In this document: positions 22,201-34,300 of the stretch, piece by piece
Layout of the letters: the number at the start of each line of letters is the position of its first letter
Numbering within the stretch: position 1 is the first letter of the stretch
From: Pomacea canaliculata
Lineage: Eukaryota; Mollusca; Gastropoda; Architaenioglossa; Ampullariidae
Assembly: GCF_003073045.1 (NCBI RefSeq)
Contig: NC_037592.1
Location: 6,561,924-6,625,923 of the forward strand
Length of the DNA: 64,000 nt
Reading direction: 5' to 3'
Made by a program: the position numbers and the translations under genes
Notes under the pieces: generated by a model
Told to the model about the DNA's origin: nothing
The model's input: only the letters and a program-made list of their open reading frames with translations
The model's database searches: none

Positions 22201-25200
22201 AGTTTTGGGAAAGAAGTGTTCACTATTACATTTACGCAAAATTATAAACATGTACTTACATCCTTGAACCAAAACCTTGGCTCCAACTGACCACAGCCCT
22301 CCTCTGGCTGCTTGCAGCAGGAGTCTGGGACCTTCTGCTCATTTGGCCACGCCTTGATGTTGTACCAATCAGTGAAATTATTCACTCCGCAGCACTGTAG
22401 CTGTTATTTTAAGCAAAACAAGCAAAAAAATAGTAACTGTAAACAGGAACCAGGGGTGGGCTTATGCCAACATTATTTATGCAACGACTGAGCAGCAAAA
22501 AATAAGTACATAAACAAAACAACAGAACTTTGAAGTATTTTAAACACGCTAAACAGTGCAGTATTTAGATAATGCTGCTCATTTAACGAAAGAACAAAAT
22601 AACACTTTTAATGGCTAAAACCGAAATGCTTGCTTCTTTCTGATGATCCTCAGCATCCCTTTATAACAATTTCTAGAATTCATCATAACAAACATATACA
22701 TTTCATTACTTTAGACCAGACCTGGGCAAAGGTCGGCCCGCGGGCCGGATCCAGCCCGCCTCCTGTCTCTGACCGGCCCGCCTGCCAGTATATATACTAT
22801 ATATACAGTATTGGGTAAAACTGAGTTAACTATATTAGTCCGGCCCTCTAAAACCATCCCAATTTCTCATGCGGCCCCTTGGGAAAATTAATTGCCCACC
22901 CCTGCTTTAGACATAGCTGCTAAGATCAATTCAAGAATTAATTTGCATTAACCTTACCTCAGATTGCAAGCCGTCAATTACTCGAAACCAATCATCTGGC
23001 TTATTTTTATCTGAAGTAGAATGATAGACGGACTCCTTCTCCACTGTTTCATCACTCTGATAGTTTTGCTGAATGCTCAGCAAAAGCTCCTGATGGATGA
23101 CATTCCTCAGCTATAAAACACAAAAATGCAAAACATTATAGTTCCATGGTAAGAAAACTCCAACCAGACATATCGTCTGGTGGGGTAAGAGGAGTTGAAA
23201 ATATTTTATCACTATTTGCCAGAAGGGACAGTGGAAAGCTGAGTGGTTAGAGTGCCGGCGTCCGAACTGAGAGGAGAGCAGTTCGATACCCATGTAGTGC
23301 TGCTCACTTCCCAGGGCGAACCCAGCTGGCAGGAATAGATACCTAACTCCACAGAGCACTTGGGAAGGTAAGGCAGCAAAAGAGAGAGGAGATGGACACC
23401 GCTCTCATGTAAAGTTGGCCCCCGAAAAGTGCGGTTTTTAACATTTCATTCCCTAATGATCTGAAATAGGTCATGGGATGACCTTTACTTTTACGTTCGG
23501 TGTATGCATATATTAATATGTATGTGCTCATATACATGCATGTACACTTGCCAATTTGACATGTCACCTTAATAATGATTAACATTTTCTAAAATTCAGA
23601 AAGCAATGCTATCAACAACACCCACCTCATCTTTTTTGAGAAATCCAAGGCAGCCTGCTGTAACCTCCATGGTAAATATGAGTAATACCATCACAAAATA
23701 CTGTAACATAAACATCATAGTTACAATATCAGAAAGACCATCTATATTTTAACGATTCTATTAAGCTCTACAATTTTATAAATGATAACAGTAATGTTTT
23801 GCACAGTATTTTTAAGGCTTATTCTAGAAAATATATATTTTAAGCTGTACGTAATTTATTCATGCACACTAGCTTTCTTTCATGTACGAGCACACACCAC
23901 CATATCCCGTACAAGTAGTGAGTGAGAAAAAAAAATGGCAGAAAGTGATTTGCTCATAAGGAAAGAATTTATAGACTAACAGTAATGAATTTATTGTAGG
24001 ATATATATTTTTTACATGCACAAAATCTTTGATCTTTCTAGCCAATCATTTCTACATACATCATATATTCTACTACAATATAAGATTTTAGGTAATTAAA
24101 AAATTAATAATTTAAAAATTAAGTGCAGCAAACACTGTATTTTTATGGATTTTGATCCTTTACTGATATCGTACCAAAAATAAGGGATATTTAAACAATA
24201 GAGTCAACCTGCCTTTTAGTCTCCATCAAAACTACAGATTTGCAGCAAATCGATCTAAAGTTCCATATACAAGTTATATCAAAAAACATTCCTATAATAA
24301 ATTATGGCAGTTTACATCAAATAATCTCTCTGTACTTACCCCTACCAGCATACACTGATTTTCAAGAAATGCACCACAGCAACCAAGAAATCCCACGACC
24401 AAAACAATGGCGCCAGCAGTGATGCAAAGAGCAGAAGCACTCAGAAAGGCATGTGTGGGCATGAGGGAGACATGTGGGGTGCGGTTAAGCTGTAGCCAGA
24501 CACCCAGCGACAGCATACCACAGCCTAAAAGCTGCGGACAGTATGGTTCAAAAAAATGGTATAATAACAAATTAAGCTGAGCAAATACTATATAAAACAA
24601 TCCATAATACAGAGGAAAAGTAAAGAAAATTCTTTATCTAAGTAAAATTGCTTAATCTTTTCTTTATGCATTTATTTAAAACATGTTATTTGCAAGGATA
24701 AACAATGTTTTCAGTTGCAGTAAATACAAAGATAAAAATAGATGAAATTTTCAACATAATAGAGAGTGCATTTCTCCCACTTTAAACTAGACACAATGCC
24801 CTATACAGGCACAAAAACAAAGTAAAACACATAAATATGAACTTAAAAAGAAGACCCGTACAAATCAAAACATATCAACAAACAAACAGACATGGGCACA
24901 ACAACACAAATGCATAAAAGTATGAGATCTCGCAGTCAAGATGAAATGGATAAAGGTTAGTCTGAGCACGAGATTGAAAAATGTGTTTTGAATAAACTTT
25001 GTTGGACAGCAACATGATGAACAGAATATAATGGTATCGACCCTGAGTAAACATCAGCAAGGACCAATGTATTAGTAGCTTAGAAAATTCATGTTGCACG
25101 ATGCAGCATGGCTCAAAATAAAATTATTTTCATGCTATTTATCTTTTAAGTTTACTGCAAATGAAAAACTTTTTATCTTTCACTGAGAATGATGACCAGT

Positions 25201-28200
25201 TACAAGTAACCCTACAAGAAACCTTGTTTTACTTTTACCCTCTTCCAGTTTCTGGTTGTCCCTGCTGAGGAGTGTTGCTAATTGTATCATTCCCCTACAG
25301 TTCTAGGACCCTAACTTCATTACCTTTTGTTTATTTTTCTCTCGTTATATTATATTCTCTCTCACAGTACAGAAGTTATTAAAATGAACACTTTCATTTT
25401 TATATATTTAACAGTTAGGCTGCATTAATTTAAAAAGAGAAAAAAATGTGTTCCTTACCCAAATAAAGACATTAAATCCAAAAAAGATGTACTTTACAAC
25501 ACTGAAACTTGTTTTTTCTTTCATTTCTGGTTGTTTAGAGAGATGCCTGCTACATCTGAAAAACAAAGTACAGAATACTCAAAAAGGTTAGCATAATGGT
25601 CTGAAAATAAACATAAACGATACTTAATATGACATTCAAGAATGAAGCAAATACAGCAACAAAATGGTCCTTTTACAGCATGAAAGGACAACAGGTTCCA
25701 ATGCTTTAAACAGTGAAAAATGGAAAGCAGCTTATGGCTTCCTTCAGACAAAAGGGTTTTAAAATGCTCTGCCCCCATCCACTGACAAATATAAACATTA
25801 GTGAAAAGCCAGAGACAAATAAAACACTCACCTGTGAACATCAACACTAGAAATTCCACACAAATCCATTCTATAATGAAGCCACCACTAAAGAAAGACT
25901 TAAATTAGAAAGTCTCTATGAATGTTATATGTGTAGCTTACTATCACAAAACTCTTTGATCTTTCTTGCCAGTGCTGTTTAAAAATCAAATAGGCTTGAA
26001 TGTACACAATTTGAAATCTCTGGTCCCCAAATTTAAGCTGCTCTTTTCAAAACTGGGAGTCACAAATTGCTTAAAGTTTTTAGCAAAAGTAGTTCATGGA
26101 ATCTCAAGATAAGCCTGTTCAGCAAAATGAACACAAATGAGCTCCAAAATGTCTTCAACCCAGAGTGCACTAAGCTTCAGAGATAAAACTGAAAGCTTTA
26201 ATAGAATATTACACTGTGTTCTAATTCTCCCTCTTTCATCAAGCCTCAGCTGTAATACTACAGACACTCAGTTTAATCGGCTCTTTTAATGAAGCCTGCA
26301 TTTGTTGTGCATCCCACCACCATCTCTGAATGCACTGTCATCTTTGCCGTTTCTGTTTCAATATCCGTACAGACAGCAAACATTTCCTTTCCCCATAGGG
26401 AATCTAGTTTGCTCCACAAATTGACTAATTTGAGGACAGTTGTCTAAACCTGCTCCTCTGCAAGCTACTCAAGAAGCACAAACCAACATATCCAGGGAGT
26501 GAATTCGGATCACAGACAGTTTGGCTTCCCCTCAGCACCTGTTCTGAGTGCCCCAGTACAGTAATGGTGCAAGTGGCTTTTTCCTGCTCAATATTGGAAC
26601 AGTGAACTGCCGGCAGCTCTTGTGCAGGAACAGCTTTCCCACCCTCCTTTATTTCTGGATAGTTTTGTTGACAGAAACTTTCCTCTTGTTGGCAATAGTC
26701 CAATCTGAAATTATACTGTGCTTTCCCAAACCCCAACATTTAAGAATTTTATGACAAGAAAAGTTAATGAAGACTTCCCACATTCCAATCTTGTGCATTT
26801 ATTTCTGGATGATATAAAAAAAAAACAATCTATTATTTTCATAATTTGATCTGAAATAAAGACATTCAAAAAAGAAAACTAAATAAATATTAAAAAATCA
26901 AGTCCACCTGATAGGTCAAAGTAAAAAAAAAATTTACGAATAAAAACTATCCATGATGAATGCTTCACCTTTCCAATAAATTTGAAAGTAAAATGAATGT
27001 TTACTAATTTTGCTCATAAATGAGTACAAACCACTGACTTTTCTCCATTCCTTAACTGTTGAAAATATTCCATGGGCAGTGGGGTCTCATGGCTATTGGA
27101 TGTTCTTCTGGTTAACATCAACAGAAAAAGGGCTTATACAGGCTTGTTCTAAGTGCTCCAGCAAAAGCCTTTACAGGCCAGTTTGTATAGAGCACTGATT
27201 CATCTAGCAATAAGACCTTATTCACACACAAAAATCTTTCGCATGTATTGGGTCTAGTGCAACCACATCAGTGACTGCAAGGAACATCCGTTATTAGTCA
27301 TACATGCTTTTCTCCAGAAAATATTCGACTCGATGCAAACTGTTACAAGATCTTATCTCAAGTATCTGCACTCAAGCATACTCTAAGCGTCTTCTAGTAA
27401 TTAGGTATTTCGTGACTGTTTTAATTTTAAATGTTGTAAATAATAATAATTGAATTTGTAAAGTTTATTTCTTTTGGAACTCAAGGCGCTGTGAAAGAAC
27501 GACCTGCCACACAAAAAAATATCAACAATGACATGTCCTGGGTGACAAAAGTACATAGGAAGGCCAGTTAAAATGCCAATGTGACCAGCAGGATGTATCA
27601 TAGCTTCACCAAAGCCTGGGAACTTGTATTTGCCTAAGAAAATGCAGCAACCCCATCCGTTCTGTGGTCACTTCAACTATTGCATTCCATTCATGTTTTA
27701 TCATTGACAATCCTTTGATTCACACTATTTGGTATTTTTATAGAATTCTTGATTCACAGGACTCGCGATGAAACAGAGTTTAGTTAGTATCATGTCAATT
27801 CTAGCGGTAGTAACTTGCTATCGGCTAACTAAAATAGTTCTCGCCATCTGCACCTGTGCATAAACGAAGATGTAAAAATCTAAAGAAATTTCCAACGTTT
27901 TAAAAAGCAAAATGAATTCAAATTACTTATGATACTTACAAAATTCACGCAAGAGAAACCCTATTGCTCTTCCGCCATATTGTTTATTTGACAGTAATAG
28001 TGTAAGGGACGCAACCGATGAATGGGCGACATTTAATGTCCTACAAGAGTTCTCTTCACATTAAGCAGTGGACCTTTGACTTGATGGGATTTGTTGTTAC
28101 TAAATATTTATCTTCATGGCGTGGATCATAACATCTTCATGACATGGACCATAACATCGCTATGAACACCATTTTTAAACTGAAGATCACTTAAACCAGA

Positions 28201-28549
28201 CAATACACTTACAAAACTTTGTTACTAGTACTTTTCTTTTTACAATTTATATATTTTATTTGGAGTAAAACGTTATAAAATGAAAGACTTGCCATTTATT
28301 GCAAATAGAGCGGAAAAAATTTCAACCTTTTAAATCTCTGCGACATCACACTATAAATGATATTGGAGAAAGTTTTCTGGTATTAGTATATTTACACAAA
28401 TAATCGTCTTGTGCACAGAAAATGAAACAGGGCAATGAACTGCAGCAGGCGACGCCCATCAGTACGAATTTAGTCAAAATAAATCACAGAAAAAACTCTG
28501 GAAACAAATCAGAAACTTACACTGGATCATGGCATGGATGGTCGGCCAT
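19270..28549 (-). CDS. Tetraspanin, TSPAN4/TSPAN9-like
   Basis: Four-pass membrane organiser of tetraspanin-enriched microdomains. Eight exons: 28521-28549, 25459-25555, 24340-24531, 23626-23700, 22958-23110, 22260-22400, 21260-21343, 19270-19335; total 278 residues, phases agree. Membrane segments fall at about residues 30-52, 66-92, 104-124 and 245-270. GFLGCCGAFLEN follows TM2. The large extracellular loop (about 130-240) has LQCCGVNNFTDWY (CCG at 185-187), PDSCC, EGCG and KDGC, making six cysteines; VNNFT is a glycosylation sequon. The region from GCMGEIDYFFSRNMYILGVVG to QILGM aligns with human TSPAN9 and TSPAN4. The first exon (MADHPCHDPV) was chosen because AAGATGGCCGAC is followed by GTAAGT and joins exon 2 in frame. 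If that exon is wrong, the in-frame ATG at 25524 gives 258 residues. The C-terminus is short and basic (RSNRFFL). Confidence 0.92.
20484..20956. mobile_element. hAT-type MITE with 8-bp target duplication
   Basis: 473 bp in the last tetraspanin intron. The left end reads AAGTGGTTCCT and the right end is the complement of CAGTGGTTCTTTAAG, close to the CAGTGGTTCTCAAA termini of Charlie-like hAT elements. CTCTAGAG is present on both sides (20476-20483 and 20957-20964), a perfect 8-bp duplication. No transposase is encoded. The first base of the left end has drifted from C to A. Confidence 0.9.
22717..22904. mobile_element. Short hAT MITE with 8-bp target duplication
   Basis: 188 bp, starting CAGACCTGGGCAAA and ending TTGCCCACCCCTG, whose complement CAGGGGTGGGCAA is a well-known hAT terminus. 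CTTTAGAC flanks it on both sides (22709-22716 and 22905-22912). It is strikingly GC-rich near the left end (CGGCCCGCGGGCCGG) and non-coding. It lies in a tetraspanin intron. Confidence 0.92.
23226..23495 (+). repeat. tRNA-derived SINE, family A copy 1
   Basis: The head carries a box A (TGGTTAGAGTGCCGG at 23244) and a box B (GTTCGATACCC at 23281). The body passes CCCCGAAAAGTGCGG and ends GGTCATGGGATGACCTTTAC at about 23488. A second copy lies at 51541-51803 in the other orientation, sharing the tRNA-like head and the GGGGATGACCTTTACTC-type end. Inserted antisense to the tetraspanin gene, in the intron between exons 22958-23110 and 23626-23700. Confidence 0.85.
27432..27500 (-). repeat. SINE/LINE tail fragment
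   Basis: On the minus strand, GCGCCTTGAGTTCC is followed by an AAACTTTACAAATTCAATT and ATT-repeat tail. This is the same kind of 3' end as the element at 9020-9315. The head was not recognised. Tetraspanin intron 1. Confidence 0.45.
27940..28010 (-). promoter_or_regulatory. Possible alternative first exon and promoter of the tetraspanin gene
   Basis: The minus strand reads AATATGGCGGAAGAG, a YY1-like and initiator-like context, with a strong donor (TTTT|GTAAGTATC at 27939). Spliced to exon 2 at 25555 it would make a leader with a five-codon upstream ORF (MAEEQ), so translation would begin at the ATG at 25524. No transcript evidence is available here. Confidence 0.35.
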
Positions 28550-29727
28550 CTTGCTCCTTGTCTGGAATGGCCATGAGATTCTAAATAGGTCAAAGCCTCT
28601 GCCTCAAGGGCCTGCTGAGATTGAGGGGGTAGGGATGGTGGCAGTGGAGCATTGGTGCTTGACTACGTACTTGACTGGCTGTGTTTGCAGGTTTGTGAAG
28701 GAAACTCTTCGTCTGTGCAACGCGTACTCCATACTGATAGAATTTTGAAGCCATATATCAATTTTTCTAGAATCTTCCAGAAAGTCATTAAGGGAGGGGG
28801 GGGGGATACTTGCAGTCTGCGAGATTTGAAGTTGTGCCAAACTATCTAACGGCGACAGGTGGAAGCTATTATGATATGTTTGCTTTGCTTATCCTAACGC
28901 ATACAGGCAGGTTGTCGCACAAAATTTAAGCGAAGAAACTGCATTCTGCTAAATCTTCTCGCATGACATGCCACAGGCAAATTAATTGTTACATTTAATG
29001 CCTTAATTGATTGTATATGCTTTTTATCACGCTACAACAGCTTGGGGTGATTTTTTTTTCTGCTTGGTGTCCCAGCCAGCAGTTGGTCCAGAGGTGGAAG
29101 ATTGAGTGGCTAATTAGGCAGATGCAAAGTTTTGTAATTCTGGCACAGTTTGAGGCTTTATAAAGTGCTATCGTTGACTGCAAGTGACCCACCCTTTGGG
29201 CCTTTTTTTTTTCTTTTCTTTTAAACCTTGTGGCGCTGAGAACTGATCGAGATCATTACTATGGGGTTTTTTTTTCAATCCAGAATGAGCAGTCTATATA
29301 GTCTGGACAATTGTCAGCGACATATTGTGATTTTCCTCTATTCAGAATTTACTTACATCGTCATATCGGCCTCCTCTTAATTGTAATACCTTCGGTCAGT
29401 CGATCTGGTGTTTGTCAGGTGATTGTATCTTAAGTTGGAAATTGTACAGATTTTTACAGCCTTTAGTCCATATAGTTTTCGACTGGCGTTTTCGATGACT
29501 CAAGCTTGGTGCTAAAATGCCTTGTAACCTTCTATTTGAATTTTTTAGGGCCATTTCACCTTCTACCTGGCGACACTGAATTTCATTTCAGATTTTCTTG
29601 GCTACCACGTGCGGCACAATATTTTACTGTAATTGATAATTATGTAGGGTACTGTGTTAGGATAGATGTTTGGATAGGCTAAGTGTTTGCAGTATTGTAC
29701 TCTTATTATGGTACAGTACTGTGTGAA

Positions 29728-29811
29728 CGTATGATCCGACTTACGTCGAAATTCGGTTTACGACGCCTCGTAAGAACGGATCAACGTCGATCGTAAGTCG
29801 AGGACTACCTG
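29728..29811. mobile_element. Right-hand end of a TA-flanked MITE
   Basis: The end reads CGTAAGTCGAGGACTACCTG followed by TA. Its complement, CAGGTAGTCCTCGACTTACG, is a typical terminus of mariner/pogo-like MITEs. Internal blocks repeat the ACTTACGTCGAAATTC theme. The left terminus is missing or decayed. CpG-rich compared with its surroundings. Confidence 0.55.
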
Positions 29812-31012
29812 TATATGACAGGCATCTAGGCCAATCCAGATCAATGACTATACATGTATAGTTGGTTTTGTTGCTATATGGTGCTTTCTAGCTGACTGTA
29901 GAATTCTTCAACCTCTTATTCGTCTTTATTACGAAGTTTGAGCGATTAAGTCGTGATGACGGTAATAGGTGAGGCCGAGGAGATGCGGATAGAAATGAAT
30001 TAAGTCAGCTATAAACGCAGTATATATAGATGCACACTTCGTGGTAGTGATAGGGGGGAGGAACACATTTACTGAAATGTTATTTTTAATCAGATGCATC
30101 AACCCGAAGATGTAAAATTGCATTAGCTGCTAAAATAACTTTATACAATAGTCATCACATTAATTAGTGCTCAATCACGGACAGTTGTTGGAACAAGATG
30201 TATAAGCGTTTCTCTGACCAGAGAAAACGGTTACCACAGACTCCGGTCATAACTATAGAGTTGCTCGATTGATGTGTCATGCTAGTTTTTCTCTCGCTCT
30301 CTTTCACCACAATCTGGGTTATATCTCAGCTTCATGAAAAAATATATATATTCTATGGCATTTCTATATATGCCATATAGTGCATCGTGGATTAACCCTC
30401 AGATAATTCTCACTTTTGGGGGTTGTGATTCGAAACAGCGGGTTTTCCTATTGACACAATCTGCGGTAGTCACTATTTCAAAGCGAAATACCTTTTCTTT
30501 TACCCATTTTAGATAAATGGAAGTGTATTACTAATGTCTCCAAAATCCATTGGCAGTGAAGCAACCCGCGTTAAGGAAGATTAGAGTTTCCTAGTAGTCT
30601 CCCTTGTGGGAGTTCTTTTGTCTCCAGCCAAAGCAAACACCAAACTGGCAGACGACGCGAAAAAAAAAAAAAATTTTGAAAGCTTTGGACCCCTGTAGAC
30701 GATGAACCTTCAAAACAGGTAGCATTATTTATCAACTTCTGTACACCATTTATGACAAAGTTTACTTGCTATATACTGACCTTTTGCATCTATTCTAATG
30801 TAATTATATGCCTTTCTTTAGCTTGCTAAAGTTTAGGTAAAGTTCTTGGATCGAATCATTTTGCTTGTATCGTGAGGCGTAGTATTGAGTCCCTATAGCT
30901 GTATGGGAGAACACTGCCATTATTAGCATCCAGACCTTTCTTGATGTTTTGAATCAAAATTTGCTTTACGTTTATACTGTCACTCACCGCTAAAAATTCG
31001 CCTAACGTATGT

Positions 31013-31031
31013 CTTGTGGGATTAATAAAGT
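31013..31031 (+). repeat. LINE/SINE-like 3' tail block
   Basis: GTCTTGTGGGATTAATAAAG resembles the 3' ends of several non-LTR element groups and matches, in the other orientation, the tail at 121-165. No element body was recognised. Confidence 0.3.
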
Positions 31032-31398
31032 ACTTTTTGCTGACACTTTGCACTTCTAAAAGTTAAAATCACTGGTTTATCATTCGGACATTTAGTCCAA
31101 TAGATTATACACCTACAAACTTTGTCCCGACTCGTGACGTTTGACAGCTAGTTTCAGAGGTTGTCCTTAAGAGAAACTTAATTCCTTTGACAAGGCAGTG
31201 TTTTGTGATTATATTGGGTGGGCAACAACATATTGCAATCTGATTTCCTTTTGTGGCAATAACACAAGTCTGTTATTCTTTCTTAAATTCAGCTCTTTTT
31301 TTCAGATCTGACATGAAGCTTCCCTTGGAATTTAAATAAATGTAAAAATGTAATCAGATTTTCATTAATCTTAAGAGTTATCTAGGATTCATTTCCCA

Positions 31399-34300
31399 AT
31401 GAGGCGAAAGATGTTATTTCGAATTGGACTGTCTGTAGTCATTTTTGTGTCAGTATTATTATTTTATTATAACAACATTAGGGATCAGAATAAATTGAAG
31501 AAGTTAAAGATTGGTGAGCAGTATGAGTCAGTAGAACAAATTGATGGTTTAATAGCAAAATATAAAGAGAATGATACAGGTCAAAAAGGTAGTAACCCAG
31601 TAGATGAATCCAAGCCACTTAATGGTGAAACTGAAGATGAAGATAGACTTGAAAAAGATGTTGGGGTTGAAGAAAAAACAGTTTTGAAGAAAGACGAAAA
31701 ACCACATGAACATTCGAAGATACTTCACAGTAGCACACCAGGATTGAGACCTGTGATACAAAGGTAAATTTCTTGCTAATCTGAGCATGTTATGTTCGCA
31801 AAGAAAAGCAGCGTCTATTTTGTGTGAAAGTGCCTGTGCATTGTGTCAAGTTTTTAAAATGTTTTGTTCGGTTGATTGTTTTTAGTGTTGATTGTTCAGA
31901 TAGGGAATACTTATATATGATTATGGAAAAGCATTTAGTCCTGTAGAGGCTGTGTGAATTATAACACCATGCTGTTGACTGGTTTTTGGTGTTGAAAGGC
32001 CAAACATATACATTACAGCAGGAAGAAGGGGTTTGACCCAGGGGATGGAGATGAGGAGCACATAAAGTGCTGGCTATCCTACTAGTCATTCTTCTCTCAC
32101 TGCTTCCATTTGGCATGACAAGTACCCTTACCTCTAAGTTGAACCATTCTCTCTTGCCATAATGTAGAAGTTTAGCCTATAATTCTATACTAGCAGTAGA
32201 GGCTATATCAACAATACTGTAAAATTTAGTATGTACCTTGAGTGGTAAATTGAGATTGCAGACTCTTCCCTTTAAATGGAAGTGAAAGGGATCTCGAAAT
32301 TTCTCAAGATATCTTGAAGAATTATTATTATGACATTTCTGATCACATTTTTTTTTAATAGTTGTGTTTGTATGTACATCATGTGTGAGAGCATATATGA
32401 GTGTGCTATGATAGCAAGTGTCTGGTTTTATATGCATGAGTATGTGTGTTAGAAATGTCTAGGGTCATATTTTAATATTGGTTTTAACCATTTTATGCTG
32501 TTACAAATTTGCAGACTACTATCCCATTAATCACAAAGCTAAGGTCTGTGGACTAAGCAAAGCGAGAGTGCGTAGTTTCTGTGAACACAAAAAAACTGGC
32601 CTTTTTCTTCAGGTGTTTTACTATTAGCAGGTTTTGGAAAAAGTTGTAATGAATTCATTTTGTGCTATAAAAGCATTAAAAGTAAACATATTCAGTCTGT
32701 TCCAGTCTGAAATATTTGTATTGTAAATTATCTATTTTCAGGGTTGGAAACCTTGTCAGAAGCAATCCTAAACAAGCATTACATGTTTCTGTCGTTGCCT
32801 GTGGAGATCGTGGAGAAGAAACTCTTGTACTTCTCAAATCTGCTGTGCTTTTTACAACCTCTCCACTTGTTTTTCACATATTTTCAGAAAAGGAGTTACA
32901 GAATTTTTTTCAGTTGAAGGTCAGTTGGATTAGAGAATAGTATTTCTATCCCTCTGCTTCAGCTGTTACTCATTCTGTGTCACACTGAAATGTAAATAGA
33001 CATGTACACTGTACAGATGGATGCAAAACTACTGAATGCTACCATATTTATAAATATTTTACGTTCAATAGAAAGCATCTCCAATTATTGAACTGCCAAC
33101 CACAATCTCCAAAATGAAATATGTTTTGCCGATTTCTCTGCTGAAGTCTTTTTTGCAAAATTGTTATCATTTTTTAGAACTTATTTTTTTTACCTTTCAC
33201 TGACATGATAGTTCTGTTCCAGCTGGATTTGTGGCCAAAGGATTTTCTGGAAAAAATTGAGTATAACATATATGACATCACATTTCCATCAGAAGAGAAT
33301 GCAGATGAATGGAAAAAACTTTTTAAGCTCTGTGCTTCACAGAGATTATTCTTACCAGTATGTATCTAACTGAAAAGGCTTCTTTGATTTATTCAGCATA
33401 TATTTAACTGATTGCTCATTCTAGAAATATTATCAGAGTCACATTTTAACAGCTGTACTCTATTTTTAATTATTGTTTCTATAGAAATTTGATGCCCATG
33501 CTTTTCTACATTGTTCAAAACTATTAAAGTAAATGTACAGCTTCTTTAATAGTAATAATAGTAATAAATGCATGTTTATGTGTTGCCCCCTCATAATACT
33601 ATGATCATCCTTTAAGCACAGATGTGCTTAGCAATAAAATTAAGATATTTGTTAACAATCACACATAAGTTAAATCATTGTAAAACAAGAAAGTCTATAT
33701 TGCAAGAGTAAAAGGTTTAATATCAATGTATCTATTCTTGTTTACTTCTTACCACTTTGTTCTTGACTGTTTTCAGTCTCTGCTCATGCACATTGATTCC
33801 CTCATCTATGTTGACACTGACATCATATTCCTTAGTCCCCTGGAAGAATTGTGGAGTTTCTTTGCACATTTCAATGGTACACAACTTGTCGCACTGGCTC
33901 CTGAACATGAAGATGCAAATGTAGGCTGGTATAATAGATTTGCACGCCATCCCTACTATGGTCCCTTGGGTAAATATTGTGTCATTTGGTGTAGCAAACC
34001 ATAGTACATTGAGCTTCCATACAAGGAAATATGCGCCATAAAAGAAGAATATCTTTAGTTGTCACTCTTGACAAAGCTATTCCTACTTGTAATGCAGGGA
34101 TTAGTTTCCAAATATAATAATTGGAGTAAATGAAGATTGCGTTATACGTAATTTGTTTTTATTTTGGCTCTTGCATACATTTACAAGCATAGAGTTAAGC
34201 ATCATACAATAATTTTTTCTGCATTTTTTTGTTGTTGTCTATTTTAGAGTAAACTTTAATTTTCCTCTTTCTGTCTATGAGGAATTTTATCAATGATGCT

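Larger units (their letters stand above)
28550..31398. other. Gap between the divergent tetraspanin and GXYLT-like genes
   Basis: The tetraspanin first exon (28521-28549) and the GXYLT-like gene (from 31399) are transcribed away from each other, so promoters of both should lie here. A poly-G run is at 28795-28806. A MITE end is at 29728-29811 and a LINE-like tail at 31013-31031. No further coding exon was recognised; 5' untranslated exons of the GXYLT-like gene could be present but cannot be seen. Confidence 0.4.

Noticed and set aside
26425..26739. 104-codon minus-strand frame in tetraspanin intron 1
   Set aside because: Reads a Cys/Gln-rich sequence with no domain I recognise, no good splice sites around it and no place in the tetraspanin phase. 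Probably chance.
28604..28840. Open frames near the tetraspanin first exon (for example one beginning MASKFYQYGVRVAQ on the minus strand)
   Set aside because: No domain and no conserved motif; overlapping frames in two registers are equally open. The exon at 28521-28549 explains the tetraspanin start better.
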